Positions 8,603-18,034 of a stretch of DNA of 20,502 nt are shown piece by piece (position 1 is the first letter of the stretch; each line of letters starts with the position of its first letter). The position numbers were made by a program, and so were the translations under genes. The notes under the pieces were generated by a model. It ran no database searches, had not been told where the DNA came from, and saw nothing but the letters and a program-made list of their open reading frames with translations. The stretch lies in assembly GCA_000444245.1 (NCBI GenBank), contig ATSW01008024.1:1-20502 (forward strand), read 5' to 3'. The DNA comes from Botryllus schlosseri. Lineage: Eukaryota; Chordata; Ascidiacea; Stolidobranchia; Styelidae.

Positions 8603-9898
8603 CAAATGTGGTCAGTAACGAAGTACTTATATTTTTTCGAAGTACTCAAGTAGTTTCCCTCTACTTCTGGTACTCATTTTCGCTACTTCTACTTCTAATT
8701 CGTAATATTTTGTGATCTACTCACTTACTTTGCGCTATTTTCAGTTTGTCAAGTAGAAGTGGTCCAATCCTTCAATCAGGAAGATAGCCTGAGGAATGTC
8801 GGGACTGTTTTGACGGAGTATAACATTTAATTTTCATAAAAGTTGAATAAAGCCCAGAATTTTCGCCACGCTTACGCGCAGTGGATGGGCTACGTAGTGA
8901 CCAGTATGATTTCACGAAAGTATCGGTAAATATAATTTAGGTAGCGGGTCGGCGTGGTTCCGTTCNCACCACATTGTCGCCCTTCGCCCATATGAAATAT
9001 TTCATCACNGTATATACTGNCNCGTNATACACATTTGAAACTGATGTTTTGCAATCTAGCATTTGCTTATCATATCTTAATCTAGCATGTCCAAAGCGTG
9101 TCCTAATATGGAAAAGTGGACTCTGACTGACTTTTTTCTTAGTTTTAGAGCTGTTTTAGCATAACGTCTTTGAAAATATTCGGACTGAAGACACGAACTA
9201 CAATTTCCGCTAGCAGAAGTAGTATTTATAATCCACTTTCAATTCCCATGCAGTATCATATACTTTGAGTTATAATTAATATCAGTTCTTTTGTCTTGAT
9301 AGCATACATGCTGAAGTATATAAAAGCAAGTGTGCAGTAATGCCTTTAATTTGCGGAAATAAAGCTACACAATATGGCATTTTACGGTACACCATATTTT
9401 TTATTAACGCTTACAAATCGCGCAAAGTGTTTACAGCGTGTCCTCTACAACTTCTGCGTATTGCTCTTCGACTAAACTACGGGTCGTGTAATATGGAGGA
9501 GGGCGTCATACCATGATATATTCTGAAACGTGCTGTTCGAGAAAACAGATTAGTATTGCATTTCCATATCAATACTATTACTTTCATCCCATGATGCGGA
9601 CGAATGCTTATACTGTCGAAAATTGGATACCTCCTGGTATGCATGAATATGAATCAAACTCGGCAACTTTGGCTCAGCTCAAATTGCTCCTTTTGGCAAT
9701 CTATGTGAACGAATTAGGATCGTGTTCGCCACTACTTACTTACTTGAGTAAATTTAAAGTCAGTCAATTCTACTTATACTTTAAGTAGTTTTAGGTTTCT
9801 TATGAAAGACGTATTTCTACTCGTAGTCGAGTAGATTTTTTTCGTCGCTATTTCTACTTCTACTTGAGTAGCTTTCTTCACTACTTGGACCACCTCTG
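8603..9898. mobile_element. hAT-like element with TACTTGAGTA-type ends
   Basis: The left end starts CAAATGTGGTCAGTAACGAA, then 'gaagtactcaagtag' and 'cgctacttctacttc'. The right end, reversed, reads CAGAGGTGGTCCAAGTAGTG, then 'gctactcaagtagaag' and 'aaatagcgacg'. The inverted repeat therefore spans about 100 bases at each side. Ends of this kind (GTGG near the tip, repeated ACTTGAGTA) are known from non-autonomous hAT elements of fish and other animals. The flanks cctaaatc and ctgatatc agree at 5 of 8 positions, as an eroded 8-bp duplication would. The interior (about 1 kb) holds short frames, the longest from 9513, with no recognised domain. Several N bases occur at 8966-9026. Confidence 0.65.
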
Positions 9899-10123
9899 CT
9901 GATATCTAAAATACCTCCACAGGCTCTTCACGAAACAATATTTATTTTAAAAGAATCGGTTGTAGAATGTACATCAAACAAAACAGTGTATATTGCCGTT
10001 TTAAATATGACAATACAAATTGAAATCATATAAAAATTATAACACAGTTAGATAGGATTTCATAGAACAGGAATAACAGTATAAAAGAACTGGATTCGGA
10101 AATGAAGCAAAGTGTATGTACAG

Positions 10124-11088
10124 TAGGATTGTCTAAAATTTGGAAAATCTCAAAATGAACAAACAGCAGCTGCTTCACATAAGCTTTTAAAGCATGACTG
10201 TCTTATTGTAAAGGCAACTGCCGTAACCTGCATACCTTTTTTGCCGAGGGAAAGCACAGAACATGCGGGGAAATATTGCAAAGGCGCTTATGCAAATGGC
10301 GAACGAATTTCTTGTTTCAGAAGCGATGCATCATCATTGAATACAAATATAGAGCTTAACAATGGCACTACTTTGTCAGATCTTATTAGGTTCCAGTCGT
10401 GGTTGAAGTCTTGAATGCCCTAAGGAGTGGCTGAATCAGCCGTTTTTGCTGGGGACTTATAAGACTCTTACGGCACAATGAATTCTCTCGCAAGTACTGT
10501 CAAAGTCGTCAATGATGCCGCACAAAGAGTTGAAAAGGTATAAGCACAGACTGTGCTGGAATGACCATTAAAAAGACAGTATGCTTGTCTAGCTTATCCT
10601 TAGAGAATTGCAGGCATGACAGAGGTTAACCGGCGAATGATTGTGCACTTTTAGAACTAAATATAAATCCGAAAAATACCTAGTTGTTGCGATTACGTCA
10701 GTGCTCCTACTTTCCTAGGTGTGAGTAAAGTATATTAGTCATCGCAAACTGGCGCAGCCCACTATATGTGAGATGGATACCGCACAAAATCTTATCTGCT
10801 CAGAAGATGTTATATGGGCCGACGAGACAGCTTATATATTGTAGCCGCAAAGAAATGTAACTATCGCATGCACCGCTTCAATGCATTTTAAGCTCATTAT
10901 ATATCCATGTCTGGTTTGATTCCAGCATTTTTGGTGTTGCAGCCGGTAATGATTCAAGATTCATTCAGGATATATGCTAAGATATACCAGCAAACTGTCT
11001 TTTTGCTCGTCATACCAGCATAGTCTGTGCTTACCTTTACACCTCTTTCTACGGCATCATTGACGACTTTGGCAGCACTCACGAGCAG
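10124..11088. mobile_element. Foldback element, copy B: rearranged
   Basis: The left edge TAGGATTGTCTAAAATTTGG matches the tip of copy A. The sequence then jumps, with about 340 bases of arm missing, to 'atgaacaaacagcagctgcttcac' (equivalent to 6675 of copy A, quoted as pieces atgaacaaacag and ctgcttcac), and follows the arm to 'aagcacagactgtgctgg' at about 10560. The opposite arm appears only as its inner end, from 'aaactgtctttttgctcg' and 'accagcatagtctgtgc' (about 10989-11029) to 'gacgactttggcagcactc' (about 11085). A unique spacer of about 400 bases separates the arms, much longer than in copy A. The right arm is cut where a GATTACG-rich repeat begins. Confidence 0.7.
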
Positions 11089-11089
11089 A

Positions 11090-11256
11090 CATGGGGTGAT
11101 TACTTCATGAATGTAATCGATTGCGATTACGATTACTTCTGAATCACGCGATTACGATTACGATTACAGCAAAATCAGGAAGTAGTCGATTACGATAACG
11201 ATTATATTGGAAATGTAGTCACGATTACTCACGATTACATCAATTTTGCTTCTTAG
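11090..11256. mobile_element. One end of a GATTACGATTAC-type hAT-like element
   Basis: The stretch is dominated by the word GATTACGATTAC and its variants (gcgattacgattac, cgcgattacgattacgatt, cgataacgattat, cacgattactcacgattac). Such subterminal arrays are typical of one side of some animal hAT elements. No opposite end rich in GTAATC words is found to the right, so this is a half element or a very unequal one. It abuts the broken arm of foldback copy B and may have inserted there. Confidence 0.45.
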
Positions 11257-12837
11257 AACTAATCTTAAAAGATATATTCGAAGACAATATGAGGATTGCT
11301 TTCTTGACTGATGATACGTCATTTGCTTGTCACGTCACAATGTCTCCATTGACCGATTTAGGGGACGATTTATCGCACCCACCGATTTGCATTCTTGCCA
11401 GGTCCGTAACTGCCGCCACCCCAACTCGAGTGGTCGCAGCGGGCTCGAAGGGGACTAAACGTATTTCGTAAATGAACATAAATTATAGAGTATTTTCGTG
11501 AAATTTAATTACCTTGAAAATTCTCTTCGAGCTCCGCAATTTAATGTCTCTGGATTTTGAAGTGCATACGTCTCCCCCTCAAGAAAAAGCATGCCTAATT
11601 TATATGAATAGACATTTCGGTGCCAGTCGTTACCGCGCCACGACTCACAAAAAGACATATCCAGTTTTGGCCAACATGCGCGACTCCACTAAGTGTGCTA
11701 CTACAGAAAGGCCTAGGCCGAAACTTTAGGTATGTGTCCATTTGGGAATCTGAAAAGAGGACAGATTTTCAAAATTTTCAGACTTACANTACTGAAGTAA
11801 AATCCGGAAAAATGGTAAATTTTTACCGACTTTGATTGACTAAAAAAATATCATTTTTCCGACTGGGTTCCTAAAATTCACACTTTTTTTGACCCAAATT
11901 CTCAAAGAAAAGGACAAAATCACAAAAAAGAAGACATTTGGGCGTCCTCCGAGGACAATTTCGAAAAAGTCAAAAAGATGACAAATCCTCTATGCGAACC
12001 CCACTCTGGATGGGCGTGACGAATAGTCCTGTCCAGGTTTTTTAGGTTTGGTTTGGATGACCGCTAAGTAGTTTTAAGAGACCGCGATTGTTTCGTTTAA
12101 ATACCAAAAAATAGCCAGATTTACCTACATTTATCTCTAAGATGCGGTACAAACCTACGCCTAACTACATACAATCAACGCAAAATAAAATGAATTATTC
12201 GACAAGGCACAGCTTAAATGGTTGTAACAGCGACCAAACAGCCTGCCAAACAACTTTGCTGCACAATCAAACAAAGTATGCTTGTTGGCTTCTGCTTGTT
12301 ATGTTTCCNCATGTAAAACTGATCATTATGCTCCGTGAATCTGAAATAAACATTGACGAGTATCGAATGGGCACTTCTTTTGTGAATAACGTTTTGATTC
12401 AGCTTTTAACTGTACCTCCCCATATACTCTCTTTCCGGAGGTGAACTATTGATCGTAGGCTATATTCGTATTATCGACAAGACATAGCAGGAAACAACCA
12501 TTACTTTTCACTATAATGGCTCGTTTCAGTCCCCCAAAACACATCCAAAACACTGTTCCGCTCCTTTCAATCGGAGCCCCACAAGTCAAATGCCACCCTA
12601 AGCACCCACACAGGAATAAAGACATGACAATTTGTGTGTGCGTCTCACGAAAGTTTTAGTCTGTTACGTTTGCGCGACTACAATATCTTTTGAATATATA
12701 ACAGACGCTACTATTTATTGATATGAAATATATGTGAACTGAAGGGAAATAAAATGTAGTATTGTTAGTTTGGTTTAGTTTCATTGATAAAATCATCTTA
12801 CGATGTTTGCTGCTTATAGCAGCGAAGGTCTTTTGAG
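11257..12837. other. Unassigned sequence
   Basis: No repeat with ends, RNA gene or recognisable protein is found here. A 100-codon frame at 12142-12444 and two overlapping frames at 11514-11835 have no domain I know. A stretch at 11745-11995 is rich in 'gaggaca', 'aaaa' and 'tttttgac' words, with GGACA near both sides. It may be a decayed repeat, but I cannot define ends. Confidence 0.4.
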
Positions 12838-12845
12838 CCACAAGC

Positions 12846-13202
12846 TGGGGTTGTAATGACTCGAGTCACTTTCCTAAATACCGTAAATGCGCATGACTCG
12901 ACAGATCAATAAGAGTCGAGACGTGGACGATCGAGACAGGCTATGATTGCCAGGCATTCGATATCCCCCAAACATGTTGTAAAAATTAGGTTGAATATGA
13001 CCTGAACTCGATCCTGATAATTGAACACAATGCCTGGGACTCGAGTCTCAACACCATGACTCGGACTCGACCCTCTTCTCCGCGATTTGAACTCGGAATT
13101 GACTCGGTGGTAAATTGAAAATGACTCGACTTGACTCGAGAAAAAACTATGAATGTCAGAATGACATGTAACTCGAAACCGTTTGACTTGGTTACAACCC
13201 CG
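12846..13202. mobile_element. Short CTCGAGTC-type element with perfect 8-bp duplication
   Basis: The ends TGGGGTTGTAATGACTCGAG and, reversed from the right, CGGGGTTGTAACCAAG form an inverted repeat. The element is flanked by CCACAAGC on both sides (12838-12845 and 13203-13210), an exact 8-bp target duplication as made by hAT transposases. The 357-bp body is full of ACTCGA/TCGAGT words in both directions (for example gactcgagtctc, actcggactcgac and tgactcgactt). It encodes nothing recognisable; two overlapping minus-strand frames are by-products of the repeats. It is a non-autonomous miniature element. Confidence 0.85.
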
Positions 13203-13273
13203 CCACAAGCTAGCAAATTCCATCAACCCATGCAAGTTATAGTTGATTAATTTTGTAAAGGATATATAATAAG

Positions 13274-13782
13274 TAGGGCAAGTTTTTGCAACTTTTGCAA
13301 CTTTTTTTACAGCGTCCGGCAGCTTCCTAAATACTCGGAAGATATGTAGAATGCTGTTTTAAGCTGTTTGGATGAATCTTATAGGGCAACTTTTTGCAAC
13401 TTTTGCGCATTTATTTTCATGCAACTTTATTCAACATTTTGCAACTTTTTCCATTTTCCATGATAATATTTTTGATTTTTGTGAAATACACGGCCAAATT
13501 CGACTGAAATACCGTAAGTCAGCACTGATGTAACGCTCTTACGGGTATTTCGGGAGCTGAGCCGGAAAGTATACCTTTTTTTTAGTCAATCAATAGAGAA
13601 TGCGGATGGAAAACTGTATTTCGGTAGTGGAATTGGGAAGTTGACATTTTTTTAGTCAACCGAGCAAAATGTGGTCTTTTAGTGTAACTTTTGTGAAAAA
13701 ATTATTGCAACTTTTTACTGCAACTTTTGTCAAATATAAAAGCAACTTTCCACGGATTTAACTGCAACAAAAACTTGCCCTA
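13274..13782. mobile_element. GCAACTTTT-type miniature hAT element with perfect 8-bp duplication
   Basis: The terminal inverted repeat TAGGGCAAGTTTTTG is exact at both ends (13274 and 13782). The flanks are identical ATAATAAG (13266-13273 and 13783-13790), an 8-bp target duplication. The element is 509 bp and non-coding. The word GCAACTTTT or GCAACTTT occurs repeatedly near both ends, mostly in the same orientation on the plus strand. Two internal words, 'ttttttagtcaa' with a following 'aaaatg' or 'gaatg' context, are also repeated at about 13578 and 13648. The perfect duplication and ends suggest a fairly recent insertion. Confidence 0.88.
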
Positions 13783-13790
13783 ATAATAAG

Positions 13791-14555
13791 ACATTCACAA
13801 TATTAAGCTAAAATTCTCGTTTGATCTTGTTGCGTTTCTGGTTGGAATATTGATTTGTCGGAGAGTTTACCGGAAGAAGACTCATCTTTCACGAATGCTT
13901 CGTTTTCGGCATTGCCGAACTGTACGAAAATGCGTAACATAAATAAATGTAGGAAAGCTGGGTTTCGGGTAGCAAACTTTTACGAGTAAGCATAATTTTG
14001 TTAGCAGCACATATTTGTTGATAGCGAGAGCTATGTTTACCGTACGCCAAATTATATTTCCATTTTTCGTGCACCTTCAAAGAATAGGCGGAATCTGGTC
14101 AAAATATCAAAATAAATATCAAAAATATTTATAAGCGTTGGCTGTTGCATAATCGACTTACTCCAGAGGTTACCGATACGAATTTGTATATCGTGCGATT
14201 ATCGTCCACGGGCGCGAAAATAGCAAGATGCTGAAGTGAAGTGTAGCCGTATCGGAATCATATCGCGGGTTTCTAAAGTAATGCAACGGAATATCATTTA
14301 ATTTACAAGCCGCAATAGTATATATCCTATATTATTTCGAATGATGATAGACATTACGTCCCTGACTTGCAAAAAAACCGGTTCGACACTTGTTTGCAGT
14401 GGATCGTCTCGTTCCCTTGATCGGGTCTTTCTCTAATAAACTTTCGTAAGGACGCTGTGAGCACAGCGACGTAGGGGGATCTTACGACATCCGCCGACGC
14501 TTCCGAAGGTGCTACTGTCAAGAATCAAGACTCGCCACTCAGGATACTCGAAGTG
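13791..14555. other. Unassigned sequence left of the 14556 element
   Basis: No gene is recognised; the longest frame (63 codons, minus strand, 13889-14080) has no known domain. From about 14340 the base composition becomes more GC-rich, with a small hairpin 'cgctgtgagcacagcg' at 14452-14467 and an 'aataaa' at 14435. These might belong to a decayed mobile element that the 14556 element later entered, but I see no defining ends. Confidence 0.35.
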
Positions 14556-15429
14556 CAGTGGTCGGGAACCTTTTTTGTCCGAAGAGCCATATTGGCCCTA
14601 TTTTTTCCATCTCAACTCCCAAAGAGCCATACATGCCAATCGACTGCTACGTCACAGTTGAAAATCAGTGATGTCATATTAGCACTAATTTGAACTCACT
14701 ACATTGGGATTCCTCGTTTGCGCCATATTTTCTCTGTAAAAACTGGTATTTATTGTTCGAAAATAAAGCTCGAAACGAGAGATAAGGCACAGATGGGCCA
14801 AACCTCACCATTGATAACGCAATTCATCGTAAGTAGCTTAGAATTTAATATAACTGATATTAATCGAATGTGACTGTCACACTGATTCCGAAAATCTAAA
14901 CACGCATACATTTTATCGCCGTACTACACAGAGTTATACTTACCAATCAAGAACGTGGATAGCTATGGCGTTGTTTGTAATTCGAGTTTGTAATTGTGAA
15001 TGTCACATCCACAACAGTTCATTTCGCGCCGTAGATCAGGAAGACAATGTGTATTGGAAAACTGCGTTTTGAAATGGGCGTCGCCGTGTTTGCTATGCTC
15101 TTGGATTAATCAACCTATCGCACATTTCAAGATTTCGAGTCGGGTAAATAAAATTCGCGAGTGATATTGGCCGCCGGCGTGACAGTGCCGATTGCTTAAA
15201 TTTGATGATTTTGAAAAGAGTGGGTCCGAGCCCCTAAACCTGAAGACGGTATTGTCTTTGCCTCCCAAACAGATGTTTAATTGTTTATACTGCCACAAGA
15301 ATAATTATTTTGGCCGTGATGAGAATTTACCAACAAGTCGCTACAATATTGATCAATTCGGTACAAAAATAAATATTTGGCAAAGAGCCATATCTCATGC
15401 CCAAAAGAGCCATAGGTTTCCGACCACTG
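14556..15429. mobile_element. hAT-type element with AAGAGCCATA repeats
   Basis: The left end CAGTGGTCGGGAACC and the reversed right end CAGTGGTCGGAAACC match at 14 of 15 bases. The word AAGAGCCATA or a close form occurs twice near each end (about 14580, 14625, 15385 and 15405), in the same orientation on the plus strand. This resembles vertebrate and invertebrate hAT ends with repeated 'GAGCCA'. The flanks tcgaagtg and tcctacga do not match, so the duplication is lost. The 874-bp length and absence of a recognisable transposase make it non-autonomous. A long frame at 15192-15590 runs out of the element on its right and is probably chance. Confidence 0.75.
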
Positions 15430-15835
15430 TCCTACGAGATAGTGTCGACATTCCGCTAGCAACTACTACCGGGTACTTACGAGTTTCAGAGCTGCCACAT
15501 CATCCTCCAGGAAGTGGTGGCCCTAGGATTGGGGGCAGTTGGCGAAACTTCAATGCCCCCCCCCAATATATCTATAAACGCAGCTTATGATGGGCTCCAC
15601 CCCCTAGACCCCCCAGCCCTCTCAAACAACTATTATATCTATTGCATTACAACAGACTCCGTCATATAAAATGTTTATGCTGTATGTAACTTTACTATGA
15701 TATCAATCACAAAGTCAACAGGAAACTGTGCCATTCAAGATCAAGATGTCATGTTCATGCGTGACATTAATCACAGATAGAGTGGCAATGGAAACTCAAA
15801 AAGAAAAAGTTCATACTTTTTCAAGGAAACGATGG
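15430..15835. other. Unassigned sequence with a nine-C run
   Basis: This interval holds a run of nine C at 15556-15564 and a C-rich block 'gggctccaccccctagaccc' (about 15592-15611). Its reverse complement resembles the 'gggggtctaggggtg' block at 769-783. This suggests two distant members of one repeat family in opposite orientation. No gene or ends are defined. Confidence 0.4.
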
Positions 15836-15934
15836 CAGGATTGCAATGACTCGAGTCGTGATATTTAGGTGACTCGACTTGGCTCAGATCAAATTATAAA
15901 AATAGGATTGACATTTGACTCGGTTACAACCCTG
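15836..15934. mobile_element. 99-bp CTCGAGTC-type miniature element
   Basis: The ends CAGGATTGCAATGACTCGAG and, reversed, CAGGGTTGTAACCG repeat the tips of the 12846-13202 element, so the two belong to one family. The flanks aacgatgg and aatgagga agree at 5 of 8 positions, consistent with an eroded 8-bp duplication. Most of the interior of the longer copy is absent. It codes for nothing. Confidence 0.65.
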
Positions 15935-15955
15935 AATGAGGACCAAGAGCTAACC

Positions 15956-16400
15956 CAGTGGTTCTCAACCTTTTTCGTCTCGTGCCCCCCTTGGCCGATA
16001 TTTGAGCTAAAATTCCCCCCTATGAAAAAGATGCCTGTGACTAAAAAAAGGTGCTTTGTAACGCACAACCATTTGTTGACTGAGCAATTAATGGCCAAAC
16101 ATATTCAGATATGTCCGAACTATATCGAATGCGGACCGCACTACACTTTGGTTAAGTACCGTTAAATTTGACCTGTTTTTACCGGTCGGGTAGCCGCTGA
16201 CGAAAAATAAATCCGCTTGCTATGGACTTGAGTTGAATCAATGAATTTGGTATGTTTTTCACGATAGCTCATATGTTGGCTAAAAAAGTTGAACAATGTC
16301 ACTAGCGGCCTTGTGCTGAATTCAGCTAGACTTTTTCCTGCTTAGTAGCAATTTGGTCCAGAGGCTGTCGCGGGCCCAACGGAATCGTCTCGTGAGCCTC
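15956..16400. mobile_element. Left terminus of a Tip100/Charlie-like hAT element
   Basis: CAGTGGTTCTCAACCTTTTT at 15956-15975 is the classic tip shared by many animal hAT elements, followed by 'cgtctcgtgccccccttgg'. The matching right tip (AAGGTTGAGAACCACTG) is not found, so the right boundary is uncertain. A second 'tcgtctcgtg' at 16386-16395, next to 'gcgggccc', may be a subterminal remnant of the other side. No transposase is visible. The tip starts 22 bases after the 15836-15934 element ends. Confidence 0.55.
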
Positions 16401-16900
16401 ACTTTATCAGGGGGTGCAATATCTACGGAAGGCATCTAAACATACACCTAGCTTAAAATCTGCCAAAGAAACATACAATTGGAAGGAAATAATTTCTACT
16501 TAAACAGTTCTATACCATAAAAATCTAAAAACCTCGTGAACCCAGTGTAATACAAAAGCCAGATTCCACATTAAAAAAAATGTAGAAATCAAAATGATGA
16601 TAGCAAATATGACACCAACAGTAAAAAAGAACAACTAAATGGACACTATCATATGGGTACAAACTGATATTGGCCTGGAGTAAACTTATCAAAGCAGTCG
16701 AGACATCATGATTCATCAATACTCAAAACAACAACAGCAACAAACAGTAATGACTTCCCTTCTTTGACAAGATAACTCAACCAAGAGGGGTTTATGGTCA
16801 CATCAAGAATTATTCCTCGATCACTTAACAAGTGGACTATATTTCTACGGCAACAGCAAAATAAAAATGATTTCTTCCTAACAGCTAATACAACGAAAGT
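16401..16900. other. Mostly unassigned sequence holding a SINE tail
   Basis: The only item recognised in this stretch is the SINE tail at 16667-16746. A 64-codon minus-strand frame (16525-16719) overlaps it and is likely chance. No end repeats or RNA gene are seen. Confidence 0.4.
16667..16746 (+). mobile_element. 3' fragment of the same SINE family as 16915-17192
   Basis: The fragment reads 'atattggcctggagtaaa', then 'agcagtcgagacatcatga', and ends in an 'aacaacaacagcaacaaac' tail. It aligns with the last 80 bases of the full SINE (atcggcctggtgtaaat, tagtagtcgacaaccacca, acaaacaaacaaac). The tRNA-like head is not present upstream. It is more diverged than the full copy, hence older or from another subfamily. 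Confidence 0.6.
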
Positions 16901-16914
16901 ACCTACAGAAAAGA

Positions 16915-17192
16915 GTGGCGAGATAGCGCAATGGTATAATCCGCGGTTGCAACACCAATGGGTATGGGTGCGGGTTCGAGTCCGACCGAGGTCGACTTAC
17001 GAATTCCGATATCAAAGTGATAGAGGTTTACCCTGGCTCCTCCTCGCCACCTCATCCGCGTCGTCTTACAAAAAGCCTAGAGGTGGGCCGTGCTATTAGT
17101 CGGCAGTTACGGAAAATATGAAGATTATCGGCCTGGTGTAAATGACCATAGTAGTCGACAACCACCATGAATACCCCAGAACAAACAAACAA
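16915..17192 (+). mobile_element. tRNA-derived SINE with perfect 14-bp target duplication
   Basis: The head is tRNA-like: box A-like TAGCGCAATGGT at 16924-16935 and box B GGTTCGAGTCC at 16973-16983, at a spacing normal for tRNA promoters. A body of about 180 bases follows, then an ACAAACAAACAAAC tail. ACCTACAGAAAAGA is repeated exactly at 16901-16914 and 17193-17206, a 14-bp target duplication showing insertion by a LINE's machinery. The SINE codes for nothing; frames across it are chance. Its body differs from that of the SINE at 3311-3588, so these are separate families. The LINE partner is not in the window. Confidence 0.88.
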
Positions 17193-17206
17193 ACCTACAG
17201 AAAAGA

Positions 17207-18034
17207 ACAAATACCGGTATATTTCAAATCATCACTTGTCCCAGAAGTAACCTTGCCAAGACATAGCTTCATGTTTACGGTAACTTTTACATTGAATGCT
17301 TGCCATGGTACCGGTCATAAAACTGCTTAGTGCTTAGCCATATCACCTCGTCTAAACGTCTTGAGATAGAATAGAAGAAGCACTTGAACCTGAGAATAAA
17401 ATGAGGTAAAGGGGTCAGAGCCAGGCTTGTAATGATTTTCAAAAACAAGTCATACACAGCGTCAAATTCAAATACTGTTAGCGCAACTCTGTCTACACAA
17501 AGATTGCGAACGCTAGTTTCAAGAGGAACTAAACATTATCCTAATCGCCTACTTCTGCCTACAGTATAGGCTACATTGCTGTCACAACTTTGAAATTATT
17601 TATTCAATAAAAACTCATTTTCTCAGCATTCTAGATTATAATAGCTTCCATATGATGACTAGTAATGATAATTTTAAAGTGGACAGAAATGAGAGAGATA
17701 CTCCAATGATTTTCGCAATAACCCTAAACTTGAGTGTCGTACACAAAAAAGCTAAATTGTTACTTATATGATATATTAGATCAACCTCTACAAGATAGCT
17801 CATGTACAGACCTACCAAAGATTCTATCAATGTTAAAAATTGAATAAGCCGGAAAAGCTTGTTTTTTTATCATGCGCCAACTTGAAAAATTGCAAATTGA
17901 ATTTAAAAACTTGAAATTGTGATGTAGGCTACTCGGATATATTTCAAAGTCACTTGATCCAAATTTCTGTCAAATATAAAAACTGAAATAAACCATTAAT
18001 TTGTTTTAGGGCCACTGACATGGAGTTAGCCTAT
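17207..18034. other. Unassigned AT-rich sequence
   Basis: No repeat ends or genes are recognised. A hydrophobic 64-codon frame on the minus strand (17636-17830) has no start context, domain or splice sites that I could support. Confidence 0.4.

Noticed and set aside
10124-11088. An exact 8-bp target duplication for the foldback copies
   Set aside because: Copy A flanks (ggatagct and gaaatacg) do not match and the right end of copy B is lost, so the duplication length cannot be stated.
12142-12444. A 100-codon plus-strand frame
   Set aside because: It has no recognisable domain, contains an ambiguous base and lacks flanking splice or promoter signals.
12906-13235. Overlapping minus-strand frames of 109 and 76 codons
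   Set aside because: They lie across the CTCGAGTC-type miniature element and its flank; the repeated words keep frames open by chance.
14340-14555. A possible LTR-like end with an AATAAA and a small hairpin
   Set aside because: There are no paired repeats, primer site or associated genes; the signs are too weak to name an element.
15192-15590. The longest open frame in the window (132 codons, plus strand)
   Set aside because: It crosses the right boundary of the 14556-15429 transposon into unrelated sequence, has no domain I recognise and includes translated terminal-repeat sequence.
16915-16995. A functional tRNA gene on the plus strand
   Set aside because: The tRNA-like head is followed by a SINE body and tail, and the whole unit is enclosed by a 14-bp target duplication.
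17636-17830. A hydrophobic minus-strand frame resembling a membrane segment
   Set aside because: AT-rich DNA often yields hydrophobic translations; there are no splice signals or homology to support it.
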